64,000 bases of DNA. Origin: a bacterium (GTDB lineage Bacteria; Hinthialibacterota; Hinthialibacteria; OLB16). The notes below the pieces were generated by a model. The model had not been told where the DNA came from. It made no database searches and saw only the letters and a list, made by a program, of their open reading frames with translations. A program made the translations under genes and the position numbers. Below, in pieces: positions 40,088-49,510 of this stretch. The stretch spans positions 22,382 through 86,381 of the forward strand of contig JAJVIK010000018.1 of the NCBI GenBank assembly GCA_022072055.1, read 5' to 3'. Numbering within the stretch: position 1 is the first letter of the stretch; each line of letters opens with the position of its first letter.

Positions 40088-42679
40088 TCAGTTCTTGAGT
40101 TCCAAAACCACCGCCTGATAGGTTTTCAGCGCGGGGATCGTCATGGTGACGGCGCCGGCCTCACGCCTCCACTCCACAGGCTCGACCGCTTCGCAGGGAC
40201 TGAGAGCGAAGACCTTCAGGATTTCCGTTGTATCGGAGAAGGGGACTCTGACTTGAACGTTGCTCAGCAAGGCCGGTTTCCCCGAATGAGTCACTGAACG
40301 AATCGCGGATTTCCCCTCCCTCGGGGATGAGTCTCCCAGCTCAATCGGGAGACGATAGTTGACCAGATGAACAATAAGCCTGGAGGGAGCACTCGCGGAC
40401 TTGGGAACACGATAGGGGTGGACATACAGGCAGGGGTCCGTTTCTGCCGGGCACCAGCGCAGCGGATGCTCCAAGGCCTGTTCGATCCGGCCAACCAGCT
40501 CGCCTCCGAGGTCGCTTTGTTTGACCACTTCAGCTTCACGCGCCTCATTCAAGAACGCGGCTGCGCGAACAATCTCATTTCCGCGCTCCTCCATCATGCG
40601 GAAGAACTCGGACTCGCGCCGTGGAATCCCGGACTCTTCAAGCCGTAGGATCCTCCCTTTACCCCAGGTTGCCGCCTGAAATGCGCCCATCCTTGGGCAG
40701 GCCCTATCCAGCGGGTTCGCGGCTCTTGGTCGAGCCGGCTTGTCGTCCGTTCCAAACGGTTCCGTCACCAGGAGCTTTCCCCCGGAATGGGCATGGTCGA
40801 GGAGCGCGGCCATCTGTCCATTGTCCATGTAGCGAATCCGAGGCGCAATCACAATCTCATACTTATTGATGGTGGAAAGCCCCTCTTCGGTCACGATATC
40901 GAAAGGAACCTGGCACTCCGCAAGAATGTGGGCCCATCGGCGGGTCATCTCAAGGTGTTCAGGGTATTCGTAAAACAGTTGGTCGCTCCAGAAGAGCAAC
41001 GCAATACGCGCCTCGGAGACCGCTCCCGCCCAAAGGTCCGCATGCTCCCGGAAGAACTTTGTCCAGAGATCGCGCGCCTCTGGAGCGGCGAGGCCGGGTT
41101 GTATGAAGGCCCCTCCGCCGCCCGCCGCCGCCTCGGCGTTGGCAAGGTCGGCGGCCGGGTCATCCCCCACTTCATAGAGCAAAGTCCCGGCCCGTGTTCC
41201 AGCCGCCATGGCCCAGCGAAACGCGAAGATGTTGGAGAGGATCACTCCGCTTGCAAGCGTTCCGGGCTGGTGCATCTCCTCAAACATCTGCAAATCGGCC
41301 TCGGGCGCCCAGCGGGGCAGATCAATCCCGTTGATGCGACGCTTGTTTATCCCATCCACGGTCGCCATGGAACCCAGATTCGCGACCGTAAAGAAGTCTT
41401 CGCTCCGCCCTTGCTCGAGGAAGACCGCTCGCCCGTCCTCCTTGAGGCGCGCGAACAGGTCCGCCATTGAGTCGCACCAGAAGCGTTGCGTTTCGACCCA
41501 AAGCAGGAGCGCCTTGGGATCGGTTCGGCACCGGCGGCGGAGGTCCGAGGAGCCAAAGGTCCGTTTCAGCTCGTCGGCGAGTTCCGGACTCTCCAAGAAG
41601 CGGCGGAAACAAGCGCGCAGCACCGCTTGCTCAAATTCGGTCCGGTCGGCTTCGGCCACATCCCTTTTGTGTGTCGCCGCGAAGCGCTTCTTGAGCCAAC
41701 CGGTGAAGTCCGCGTGGTCAGGGAACTCCCCGGAAGAGCCTTGCATGTAGCAGCGCAGCAGGCGCCAATCATCCTCCAGATGGAGACGTGATGGTTCCGT
41801 GGCGTCCAGAACCTCTCCCAATTTCTCCCGAATCCATGTCTCCGCGAGGTGTTGCCGGAAGCGACCCAAGATCAGCTTTTCAAAATCCACATCGATGGTG
41901 GAGAGATTGAGTTCGCGATGGTCATCCACCCCGAATGCCTCGCGCAGTCCCGCGCGTCCGTACTTTTCAAGGAGATAGATGTCGAACTTCTCCTGGCAGT
42001 GGGGGCAGAAACAGGCCTCGGTGTTGACATCGAAAAACATGCCGTCGTATCCCACGCGCGCCAGCTCGCGGACCACAAGATCGAGGTAATCGCTCCAGGC
42101 CGGATGGTTCACACAGGGTTGGTAATGGAGAACCCCCGGGTGGGATTCGCCCAGCGGTTCCGGCCCTCGGGCTTGAGTCCACAGCGACGGGTCAGTCGCG
42201 GGTTTCGGTCCAAGGCCGAAGGCGCGGTAATCCTCCCAGTGATCGAAGAAGTTGAAGAAGCCGTTGCGCTTATCGGGGTCGCCGAAAAGCGCCATTGTGT
42301 AAACGTAAGGGATCAGCTTCCGGACTCCCGCCTGTCGCATATCCCGGATGACCTCGCGAACGCGCGCCACCTCACGGGGGATCTCTTGAGGGGAGAGAAT
42401 CTGATTGGTGAAGAGCTCATGTCCAAAGGTGGGCCCGAGCATCCCCTTGAAGGGGATGTGATAGCCGAGGTGGAAGAGGTCCGGGGGGCTTTTCGCAAGG
42501 TCGCCGAGGAAGGTGGGGTTGTCCGGGTCGGGGAGGTACGAGATGCAGTAGGTGAAGGGTGGGGAGGCGTCGGCGGGAACCTTGAAATCCCGAACCGCCG
42601 GGGGAGACAGCGCGCTCCCCGCGCGGATGGCAAGGAGCAGTGCGAAGCATGCCCCAAGGGGCTGAAAAGGGAAGCGCAT
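40088..42679 (-). CDS. Large secreted beta-galactosidase-like (GH42-type fold) protein
   Basis: 863 residues from the ATG at 42679, with GGAGG eight bases upstream. Signal peptide: LGACFALLLAIRAGSAL. The first ~450 residues form a barrel with the motifs GVRKLIPYVYTMALFGDPD and GYDGMFFDVNTEACFCPHCQ, then EKFDIYLLEKYG; this cysteine-bearing loop (C-x-C-x-x-C) is seen in GH42-like and related uncharacterised glycosidases. Residues ~600-720 look like a beta-galactosidase trimerisation domain (VPFDIVTEEGLSTINKYEIV, MDNGQMAALLDHAHSGGKLL). A C-terminal beta domain follows. The acid/base and nucleophile are not secure, so the activity is unproven. Confidence 0.65.
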   Translation of the reverse strand: MRFPFQPLGACFALLLAIRAGSALSPPAVRDFKVPADASPPFTYCISYLPDPDNPTFLGDLAKSPPDLFHLGYHIPFKGMLGPTFGHELFTNQILSPQEIPREVARVREVIRDMRQAGVRKLIPYVYTMALFGDPDKRNGFFNFFDHWEDYRAFGLGPKPATDPSLWTQARGPEPLGESHPGVLHYQPCVNHPAWSDYLDLVVRELARVGYDGMFFDVNTEACFCPHCQEKFDIYLLEKYGRAGLREAFGVDDHRELNLSTIDVDFEKLILGRFRQHLAETWIREKLGEVLDATEPSRLHLEDDWRLLRCYMQGSSGEFPDHADFTGWLKKRFAATHKRDVAEADRTEFEQAVLRACFRRFLESPELADELKRTFGSSDLRRRCRTDPKALLLWVETQRFWCDSMADLFARLKEDGRAVFLEQGRSEDFFTVANLGSMATVDGINKRRINGIDLPRWAPEADLQMFEEMHQPGTLASGVILSNIFAFRWAMAAGTRAGTLLYEVGDDPAADLANAEAAAGGGGAFIQPGLAAPEARDLWTKFFREHADLWAGAVSEARIALLFWSDQLFYEYPEHLEMTRRWAHILAECQVPFDIVTEEGLSTINKYEIVIAPRIRYMDNGQMAALLDHAHSGGKLLVTEPFGTDDKPARPRAANPLDRACPRMGAFQAATWGKGRILRLEESGIPRRESEFFRMMEERGNEIVRAAAFLNEAREAEVVKQSDLGGELVGRIEQALEHPLRWCPAETDPCLYVHPYRVPKSASAPSRLIVHLVNYRLPIELGDSSPREGKSAIRSVTHSGKPALLSNVQVRVPFSDTTEILKVFALSPCEAVEPVEWRREAGAVTMTIPALKTYQAVVLELKN

Positions 42680-42791
42680 GTGGGGTTCCTCCGGCGAACC
42701 GGGGCGGGGCGCGTTCGATCCCCACCATGATGCCGATCTCCGGACTCCTAGACAATCCGCATATCCTGTCCTAAGAACCTCCTCGACGCCC

Positions 42792-43895
42792 ATGGACCCG
42801 CGCATTGGACGGCTCGCCGATCTCCTTGTGGATTACAGCAACCCGGTTCGAGCCGGCGACCAGGTTCTGATCGGCGGACCTCCCGCGGCGGAGCCGCTGC
42901 TCGCCGCGCTCTTCGACAAGGTCTTGGCCGTGGGAGCGCAACCCACCTGCGAGATCGAAGCCCCTTGGGTTCAGGAGTCCCTGCTGCGTTACGGCAGAAA
43001 GAAGCAGCTTGCCTATGTCCCCGGCTGGAAGGTCAACCAAGCGGAGACGTTGGACTGTCTCTTCCGGGTCATCGCCGAGACCAACACGCGCGCGCTCTCC
43101 GGCATGGATCCCAAGCGCCAGCAGGAGCGCATGTTGGGGCTGAAGCCCTTGCGCGAGGTTTTGCGAAGACGCATGGATGACAAGACCCTGCGCTGGAATG
43201 TGACCCTTTTCCCCACCGAGGCTCACGCGCAGGACGCCGACATGTCGCTTTCCGAGTTCGAGAACTTCGTTTATGCCGCCTGCAAGGCCGACCGCCCCGA
43301 TCCGGTCTCGGCTTGGAAGAGGATCCGGCGCGAGCAGAAGAGGATCGTGGAGTTCCTCACCGGGAGTAAGAAGATTCGGATTGTGGCCAGGGAAACCGAC
43401 CTCACCTTGTCCGTGGCTGGGCGCGCCTGGGTCAACTGTTGCGGGACCGCCAACATGCCGGATGGGGAGGTTTTCACCGGGCCGGTGGAGGACAGCGCCG
43501 AAGGGACCATCCTGTTTTCATTTCCGGCTTGCCGCGAGGGGCGCGAGGTGGAGGGTGTGCACCTGACCTTCCAGGCGGGCAAGGTGACCGCCGCGCGCGC
43601 GAGCAAGAACTTGGAGTATCTCAACGCGATGCTGGACCTCGATTCCGGCTCTCGCTATCTCGGCGAGTTTTCCTTCGCCACCAATCGCGACATCCAGCGC
43701 TTCACCAAGAACATCCTGTTCGATGAGAAGATTGGTGGAACAGTCCATTTGGCGCTGGGGTCCAGCTACGCCGAGACCGGAGGCAAGAACCGTTCGGTGC
43801 TGCACTGGGACATGATTTGCGACCTGCGCCAAGGGGGCAGGGCGTATGTGGATGGGAAGCTCTTCCTTAAAGATGGAGCGTTCGTGGCCTTGTGA
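42792..43895 (+). CDS. M29-family aminopeptidase
   Basis: 367 residues from the ATG at 42792. The N-terminal domain has LADLLVDYSNPVRAGDQVLI and GAQPTCEIEAP. The C-terminal metal-binding domain shows GTANMPDGEVFTGPVEDSAE (two metal Glu), FNLEYLNAM-like helices, FSFATNRDIQRFTKNILFDE, and the closing HLALGSSYAETGGKN and HWDMICDLR (His, His and Asp ligands). These match AmpS/PepS/aminopeptidase T. It is a cytoplasmic metalloenzyme that removes N-terminal residues from peptides. It starts 112 bp from the divergent glycosidase-like gene. Confidence 0.9.
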   Translation: MDPRIGRLADLLVDYSNPVRAGDQVLIGGPPAAEPLLAALFDKVLAVGAQPTCEIEAPWVQESLLRYGRKKQLAYVPGWKVNQAETLDCLFRVIAETNTRALSGMDPKRQQERMLGLKPLREVLRRRMDDKTLRWNVTLFPTEAHAQDADMSLSEFENFVYAACKADRPDPVSAWKRIRREQKRIVEFLTGSKKIRIVARETDLTLSVAGRAWVNCCGTANMPDGEVFTGPVEDSAEGTILFSFPACREGREVEGVHLTFQAGKVTAARASKNLEYLNAMLDLDSGSRYLGEFSFATNRDIQRFTKNILFDEKIGGTVHLALGSSYAETGGKNRSVLHWDMICDLRQGGRAYVDGKLFLKDGAFVAL

Positions 43896-43919
43896 AGGCG
43901 CCCCACCCTCTCGCGCGGC

Positions 43920-45866
43920 TCACTCGCCCGCCGTGTTCTTGAGATAGTAGAAATACCCATCCTCCGCGCCGACCAGAAGATCCCGGACCCCGTCGCGATC
44001 CCAATCCACCAGCGTGGGACAGGTCGAATGTCCGGCGAGGAGACGTTGGCCCAAGGGGGTCGGATCGGCGAAGCGAAACTCTCCCGCTTCCCCCACATTG
44101 CGATGGAAGTCGATGTTCAGGCCGTTGGCCAGGAGATCGAGGCGTCCATCCCGGTCCCAGTCGATCAGGAGGATCTTCCTGCGCCCGCTTTTCCCCGCCC
44201 GCTTCTCGTTCATCCGCAGCGGATTCCCCGACTTGTCCTTGAAGATGCGCTTGCCGGGAAGCAGCGCCAGTCCGCCGTCGCGTCGCTCCCGCTGGAAGAA
44301 CGCCAGGTAACCCTCATGGTCGAGCATCACCAGGTCCAGGAGGCCATCTTGGTTGAGGTCATACATCAGAGGGGTGGTGCGCCACTGGGTCACCAGCTGT
44401 TTCCCCTTCGGCTCCCACCAGGTCCATTCCGGTTTGGGAGGTTTGCCGTCCCACTCGACTTCCACGCGCTCAGCGGTCGCCAGTTGAGGTTGGGTCCGTG
44501 ACCCGATGTTTCGATACCAGAGGATTTCACCCCAGATGGAATTGATCATCACATCCGGCAAGCCATCGCCGTCCCAATCCGCCGCCACGGGAACGGTGTA
44601 GCCCCATTTGGCCTCGGCGGGGCCTTGGATCGAGCCGTTGGGTCCCGCCTGAATGCGGATGACCTCGCCGCCCGCTTCGAGGCGTTTCGGCACTCCCCAT
44701 TGGGGTGGGTTGCCGCCATCCAGATTCTCGATCCGGCTCAGGAACCCGGCGGTGTCGCCACAGATCAGATCCTCATCGCCATCGGCGTCCCAATCCACGC
44801 TGCAAGGGGTGACCAACGCGCCGCACTTGAGCAAGTCCGCTTTCTGCCGGAAGAAGACCGGGAGCTTGAAGCGCGGCATTCCGTTCTCATGGCTCCCTTC
44901 ATTTTCGAGCAGCGCGACCCTTCCATCCTCCTGTCCGACAACCAGGTCCACATCGCCATCCCGGTCCCAGTCAAAGGCCACCACCTGGATCATCTGGAGC
45001 TCCATGCGGATATCCTGACCATCGCGCTGGAGGAAACGCCCCTCGGCGTATTTCGGAGCTTGGCGAGTTCCGATATTCTCAAACCAGGTCATGCGGTCGA
45101 GAAATTCGCCGCAGATAAGGTCGAGGTCCCCATCTCCATCCCAATCGGCGAAGTTCGGGGAGGGGCAGCCATAGACATCCAGGGGTTTGTCGCCGGCCTG
45201 GAGTTGGACCGTCTCCGCGTATTTCGGCTCGTTGTCCGATCCGAGGTTCTTCATGAAATAGACATGGGCGTGAAGCGGACCGTGGGTCCAGTTCCCGTCC
45301 TTGTCGTAAGCGTCATCCCAACCGTATTCGCGCCAATCGCTCGCGCCGACCACAAGGTCCAGGGTCCCATCGCCATCGAAATCCAGAATCTTCCACTGAT
45401 TGTCCCGCCCCGAATAAAACGGCGGTTCGAAGGGGATGGCGTCTTTCTCTCCGCCGAGCGCCTGCTTGAGGAATTCGGGATGGCGCCAACCCGGAGTGAG
45501 AACCAAGGGCCCTTGCGGGAAGTAGCTGATGGTGACATGCGGGTCCGGGTCTCCCAGGCGCTCGGCGGGCTCAAAGACAGGGAAGCAAACATTGCCCTGG
45601 TTGTTCCGGAACAGAAACACCCCGCCGGTCGGCTTGTTGTGAGTCGAGACAACCATGTCGAAGTCGCCGTCGCCATCGTAGTCCATCGGCAACGGCAGCG
45701 CCCACAGGCCGACCCCGAGGTCCACCGCCAATCCGGGTTGGTTGTGGGGGATGGGGGCGAAGTCGGCGTGGGCGGCGAGAATGGAGATCCAGACAACGAC
45801 GGTAACGAAGCCTGTCCGCGTCAACGGTTGAAATGGGATTGAATTGTCAACGCATCTTGTAATCAT
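43920..45866 (-). CDS. Secreted FG-GAP/VCBS-repeat beta-propeller protein
   Basis: 648 residues with a signal peptide (TRTGFVTVVVWISILAAHA); a TTG at 45824 is an alternative start. Calcium-loop repeats D-x-D-x-D-G-x-x-D appear many times: PMDYDGDGDFDMV, ILDFDGDGTLDLV, FADWDGDGDLDLI, FDWDRDGDVDLV, VDWDADGDEDLI, ADWDGDGLPDVM, DLNQDGLLDLV, IDWDRDGRLDLL and VDWDRDGVRDLL. This fits a seven-bladed FG-GAP propeller. Such proteins bind ligands or serve adhesion. The gene starts 4 bp after the stop of the TOPRIM-like gene and so may belong to that operon. Confidence 0.85.
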   Translation of the reverse strand: MITRCVDNSIPFQPLTRTGFVTVVVWISILAAHADFAPIPHNQPGLAVDLGVGLWALPLPMDYDGDGDFDMVVSTHNKPTGGVFLFRNNQGNVCFPVFEPAERLGDPDPHVTISYFPQGPLVLTPGWRHPEFLKQALGGEKDAIPFEPPFYSGRDNQWKILDFDGDGTLDLVVGASDWREYGWDDAYDKDGNWTHGPLHAHVYFMKNLGSDNEPKYAETVQLQAGDKPLDVYGCPSPNFADWDGDGDLDLICGEFLDRMTWFENIGTRQAPKYAEGRFLQRDGQDIRMELQMIQVVAFDWDRDGDVDLVVGQEDGRVALLENEGSHENGMPRFKLPVFFRQKADLLKCGALVTPCSVDWDADGDEDLICGDTAGFLSRIENLDGGNPPQWGVPKRLEAGGEVIRIQAGPNGSIQGPAEAKWGYTVPVAADWDGDGLPDVMINSIWGEILWYRNIGSRTQPQLATAERVEVEWDGKPPKPEWTWWEPKGKQLVTQWRTTPLMYDLNQDGLLDLVMLDHEGYLAFFQRERRDGGLALLPGKRIFKDKSGNPLRMNEKRAGKSGRRKILLIDWDRDGRLDLLANGLNIDFHRNVGEAGEFRFADPTPLGQRLLAGHSTCPTLVDWDRDGVRDLLVGAEDGYFYYLKNTAGE

Positions 45867-45870
45867 GGGC

Positions 45871-46515
45871 CTACCATCCCTTCTCCTGAATTGTTCGCGT
45901 CAGTTGATTCTCGAGCCGGTTGAAGGCGGACAAGGTCCTGAGGGGGGAATAATCGGAGATGACTTCTGATAGCCTGTGTATCGCGGTGGAGATCCTGAAC
46001 CGTTTAAGACGTCTTCCGGTGAACTCGGTCGCGCACCCGATCAATCCGTGGAGAAGCGTCTTGGGATCCGCCAGTTCCTCCACTCTGTTCAGAGGAGGGA
46101 GGCAGAGTTGGACCCTACCGTTCGGGTTTCCCACCGCCTTCCTGATGGCGGATTCATCGAATAGGAGCCAAGCCTCGCTCATCCTCACGGGAACGACCTC
46201 AATGGCCGGGATGACGCGTGGAAACTGTCGAAAGGCCATTTCACAGGCGGCGCGAATCTCCGACACGCGCGCGTCGAGAGGCTCGCCTTCGGCGTCCCTA
46301 TGCACAAACACCAGTTCGCAATTCGGATGCAAGCGAATCGCCGCCGCGATTCTGTCGGGAAGCGACTTGGGTGGGTTTCTCTGGAACCTGAGGTCGGCCC
46401 ACTCCCCTTGGGAAGCTCGCGCGGGCAAGTGGGTCCGCAAGAGCCACCGCAGAATTGGAAGCAGGGCCTGATCCGAGGGGCCATCGGCCACTAGAAGGAA
46501 CCGGAGGGCTGTCAC
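45871..46515 (-). CDS. TOPRIM-like (DUF4276-like) partner of the AAA ATPase
   Basis: 214 residues. The N-terminal strand and loop FLLVADGPSDQALLPILRWLL carry an acidic-Gly-x-x-Asp motif (D11, G12, D15), and VFVHRDAEGEP supplies an acidic pair (D74, E76), the layout of OLD-type TOPRIM nuclease domains. A later conserved segment, VVPVRMSEAWLLFDESAIRKA, is typical of DUF4276-like proteins. It overlaps the AAA ATPase gene by 4 bp. In paired systems such as PARIS and Gabija, an ATPase controls or works with a TOPRIM effector. A nuclease role here is inferred. Domain assignment is by motif only. Confidence 0.7.
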   Translation of the reverse strand: MTALRFLLVADGPSDQALLPILRWLLRTHLPARASQGEWADLRFQRNPPKSLPDRIAAAIRLHPNCELVFVHRDAEGEPLDARVSEIRAACEMAFRQFPRVIPAIEVVPVRMSEAWLLFDESAIRKAVGNPNGRVQLCLPPLNRVEELADPKTLLHGLIGCATEFTGRRLKRFRISTAIHRLSEVISDYSPLRTLSAFNRLENQLTRTIQEKGW

Positions 46516-48038
46516 TTTCCACTCTGGGTCGCAAACGGGAAGAACTCTTGTAGGTCTTCGCGATCCACGACTCTGCGGACCCCCTCGTCATCCTCCCAAT
46601 CCGCCTGAGCGTGGCGAACCACCGGGTTCAGGTATCTCAGCAACCTGGACCTCGAACAGACAGACTCGACGGACCCGCCTTCCTTTCCTTGCCTCCAATT
46701 CCCCTCAAGCCAACGGAACCGGACTCTTGTGAACCTCTCTCCTCGTTCGGAGATCGACTCCTGGGACTCCGCGACCAGGAGGCTGTCATCCGGAACCTGC
46801 TGGACCACGGCGGGGGAGTGGGTGTTGATGATAACCTGCCTCAAGGGATTATCCGGACCGACCTGTTCCTTCGCGTCCACGGCAATATCTTTCAAGAGCT
46901 GGAGCATGGGTTGGATTCTTTCCGGATGAATTCCATTCTCGGGCTCCTCAAGGCAAAGCACTCCCTGAGTCTCGGGGTCCTCGGCCACGATCGAGAGGGC
47001 CAGGAATCTCAGTGTTCCATCGGAGAGAGCGCCTGCGGCATGTTCGGTCCCATCTTGGCCTCTCACGTTAATGGTAAAAAGCTCTCGCTTTTCATCCCGA
47101 TCCACGTAGACATCCCCGACATCTTGAATCAACTCGGCGAGTCGATTGGCCACGCTGGCGTAGACATTGGGACCGCTCGAACGAGGAATCGACGACTCCC
47201 TGCCATTCCGGTCCTCCCTCCTGCCCAACCTATAGAGGACCGCCGGGAGGTGACCGCCATCCGCGGCGAGAATCGCGGGCTCCATGAAGCTGTCGGGTCG
47301 GCGCAAGGACGTTGGCTCCAACTGAAACAGCCGCCAGGACTGCATTTCGCGGCGAGCAAGAAGGGCCGTGGGACTCCCAGTGGCGTCCGACTCGGAGAGG
47401 ATTGTTCTCGGGAGGTTTCTGGCGAGAAAACGACGCGCCCGCCCGCCCCCTCGGTTCCCCTTTTCCCTGCGATCCTGATGGAGTTTGATCACTCTCTCGG
47501 AACTCGCCCCCTCAGTGGAAATCAGGGGAACCCCACTTCTCCTTCTATCAAACAGCACGGCCGAGTCCAGCCACTCCTTGGCGTGTGGGAAGAGGTGACG
47601 CGGAGCCTCGGTCTTGCGGATCAGGTCGAGGCTTTCTTCGATAACCTCCAGGGATTCCGAGCGGGTCCCGTCGTCCAATCGGTGCCCAATTCTCAGCTTG
47701 TATTTCAAGAACGTGCATGCGGGGACAGCAGGCTGCCCAAGGTCATCGATATCGCTCGGCGGGACCACCATTTCAGCCTCGAAACCCATTTCACGGGCAT
47801 GTTCCTTTCCTACGCGGTGGAAAAGACTTCTCAGATGTCCCCCCTTCCCAGATCCGCCTCGGATGGATCGCGCGGCCTCGATCATCGGATGATTGGAGAG
47901 GGCGCTCAGGAACAGAATTGCGTCGAAGAGATTCGACTTCCCCACGCCGTTAACTCCCGCGATACAAGTAAATGGTCCAAACCGGACATCGACGTCAACC
48001 AAATTCTTGAACCCCGTTACCTTTAGTCGAGTTAACAT
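46512..48038 (-). CDS. AAA/OLD-like ATPase of a putative two-gene defence system
   Basis: 508 residues. Walker A is AGVNGVGKSN (27-36), the ABC signature GALSDGTLRFLAL, Walker B VLCLEEPENGIHPERIQ and the His switch VIINTHSPAVVQ, as in SMC-like AAA_15/AAA_21 ATPases. There are no membrane or transporter domains. The middle (~100-330) is a variable insertion with few predicted features. It has its own promoter 25 bp upstream and is followed by the TOPRIM-like gene in a 4-bp overlap. The pair is the arrangement of several phage-defence systems. Which known system, if any, it belongs to is unclear. Confidence 0.82.
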   Translation of the reverse strand: MLTRLKVTGFKNLVDVDVRFGPFTCIAGVNGVGKSNLFDAILFLSALSNHPMIEAARSIRGGSGKGGHLRSLFHRVGKEHAREMGFEAEMVVPPSDIDDLGQPAVPACTFLKYKLRIGHRLDDGTRSESLEVIEESLDLIRKTEAPRHLFPHAKEWLDSAVLFDRRRSGVPLISTEGASSERVIKLHQDRREKGNRGGGRARRFLARNLPRTILSESDATGSPTALLARREMQSWRLFQLEPTSLRRPDSFMEPAILAADGGHLPAVLYRLGRREDRNGRESSIPRSSGPNVYASVANRLAELIQDVGDVYVDRDEKRELFTINVRGQDGTEHAAGALSDGTLRFLALSIVAEDPETQGVLCLEEPENGIHPERIQPMLQLLKDIAVDAKEQVGPDNPLRQVIINTHSPAVVQQVPDDSLLVAESQESISERGERFTRVRFRWLEGNWRQGKEGGSVESVCSRSRLLRYLNPVVRHAQADWEDDEGVRRVVDREDLQEFFPFATQSGK

Positions 48039-48062
48039 AGCCTCTGATCACTCCTGGTCCCT

Positions 48063-48091
48063 ATACTACTCATTTTCCCCTTGGGAGACAA
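48063..48091 (-). promoter_or_regulatory. Promoter of the AAA/TOPRIM-like operon
   Basis: TTGTCT (48091-48086), 17-bp spacer, TAGTAT (48068-48063), 25 bases before the ATG at 48038. Confidence 0.6.
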
Positions 48092-48126
48092 TTGAAGTGT
48101 GAGTCTTCTTGGGGGGAATATCGACC

Positions 48127-49509
48127 CTATTTGTGCAATCCATATTTCTTCATTCTCGCCGCGAGGCGGTCGGGGCTGATGTGGAGCAGCTTGGCGGCGG
48201 CGGTTTGGTTGTAGTCGGTCCGTTCGAGGGCCTGGCGGACCGCCGCCCGTTCGATCTCCTCAAGGGGCATGCCCGCCTCGGGGAGTTGGAACCCCGCCGC
48301 GGCTTCGTGGGCGGAGGGGCCTTCCAGGCGCAATTCCCCAGGCTCAACCCCTCCGGTCCGTCCCCGGATCAGGAGTCCCTCGATCACATTGCGCAGCTCC
48401 CGGACATTTCCGGGCCACGAGTATTGTCCGAGGCGTTCCATCGCCGCCGGGCTGAAGGAGCGCGCCGCTTTGCCGTAGCGTCGCGAGAAGTCCGCCATCA
48501 TGGTTCGACACAGCGAATCGATATCCTCGGCGCGCAGGCGGAGCGGGGGGATGGTGACTGGAGCCACGCTGATCCGGAAGAAAAGATCGTTCCGGAATCG
48601 GCCTTCCTGAACCTCCCTGCGGAGGTCTTTGTTGGTGGCCAGCAGTATCCGCGCCCGCAGGCGCAGGGTTTGGGTTCCGCCCATCCGGGTGAATTCGCCG
48701 GTCTCGAGGACCCTCAGGAGCTTCGATTGGGAATCGAGCGAAAGCTCCCCCACCTCATCCAGGAACAGAGTGCCCTCCTCGGCCTGCTCGAACTGGCCGC
48801 GCTTGCGTTCGGTGGCGCCGGTGAAGGCGCCACGTTCGTGGCCGAAGACCTCAGACTGGAACTTGTCGTCTTCGGGCAGCGCCGCGCAGTTGATCGCCAC
48901 CCACTGCTCGGGGCGCCGTCCGGAGAGTCTATGAATCTCCCGCGCGATAACCTCTTTCCCGACCCCGGTTTCTCCTTGGATCAGGATCGTGGCGGGAGTG
49001 GGCGCGAGCTCGCGAATCTCGGCCATCACCGCGGACATGGCGGGACTGAGCGCCACAACCGCGCCGATGTCGATCTCCGCCGAGAGCCGCGCGCGTAGGT
49101 CCAGGTTCTCCCGGCGGACTCGAGCCTCGGCCAGGACCTTCAGGATGCGCTGAACAATCTCATCCCGCTCGGCATCCTTCTTGAGGTAATCCGAGGCCCC
49201 CAGGCGCATGGCCTGCACGGCGGTTTCGACCGAGTCGATCGAGGTGAGCATGACCACCGGAAGGTCGGGATCGACCCCGGGTTTGGATTTGACCGCCTCC
49301 AACAGTTCGAGGCCGCTCATGCCCGGCATCTTGATGTCGGTGAGCAGAAGGTGAAACGCCTTCTCGCCGATGCGAGGCAGAGCCGTGTCGCCGCGTTCGA
49401 GCCACTCGACCGCGAATCCCGCCCCCTCCAGGTTCCGTTTCAGGCGTTGCGCGAACCGAGGGTCATCCTCGACCAGCAGGATTTCAGTCTCGCGCTCAAA
49501 GGCCGTCAC
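48127..49509 (-). CDS. Sigma-54-dependent NtrC-type response regulator
   Basis: 460 residues from a GTG at 49509, with GGAGGT five bases upstream. The receiver domain spans residues 8-125 (ILLVEDDPRFAQRL, phospho-Asp in LLLTDIKMPGMSG). The AAA+ domain runs ~145-380: Walker A GETGVGKE, the sigma-54 contact loop GAFTGA, Walker B TLFLDEVGEL, and the SWPGNVREL sensor region. The C-terminal Fis-type HTH is LERTDYNQTAAAKLLHISPD, then RLAARMKKYG. It activates sigma-54 promoters when phosphorylated. The cognate kinase is not adjacent; the soluble kinase at 35.6 kb is 12 kb away. It directly follows the sugar-isomerase-like gene. Confidence 0.93.
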   Translation of the reverse strand: MTAFERETEILLVEDDPRFAQRLKRNLEGAGFAVEWLERGDTALPRIGEKAFHLLLTDIKMPGMSGLELLEAVKSKPGVDPDLPVVMLTSIDSVETAVQAMRLGASDYLKKDAERDEIVQRILKVLAEARVRRENLDLRARLSAEIDIGAVVALSPAMSAVMAEIRELAPTPATILIQGETGVGKEVIAREIHRLSGRRPEQWVAINCAALPEDDKFQSEVFGHERGAFTGATERKRGQFEQAEEGTLFLDEVGELSLDSQSKLLRVLETGEFTRMGGTQTLRLRARILLATNKDLRREVQEGRFRNDLFFRISVAPVTIPPLRLRAEDIDSLCRTMMADFSRRYGKAARSFSPAAMERLGQYSWPGNVRELRNVIEGLLIRGRTGGVEPGELRLEGPSAHEAAAGFQLPEAGMPLEEIERAAVRQALERTDYNQTAAAKLLHISPDRLAARMKKYGLHK

Positions 49510-49510
49510 T

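Noticed and set aside
46512..48038. ABC transporter ATPase
   Set aside because: Despite the signature-like motif, the long insertion between Walker A and B and the absence of a permease fit OLD/SMC-like ATPases instead.
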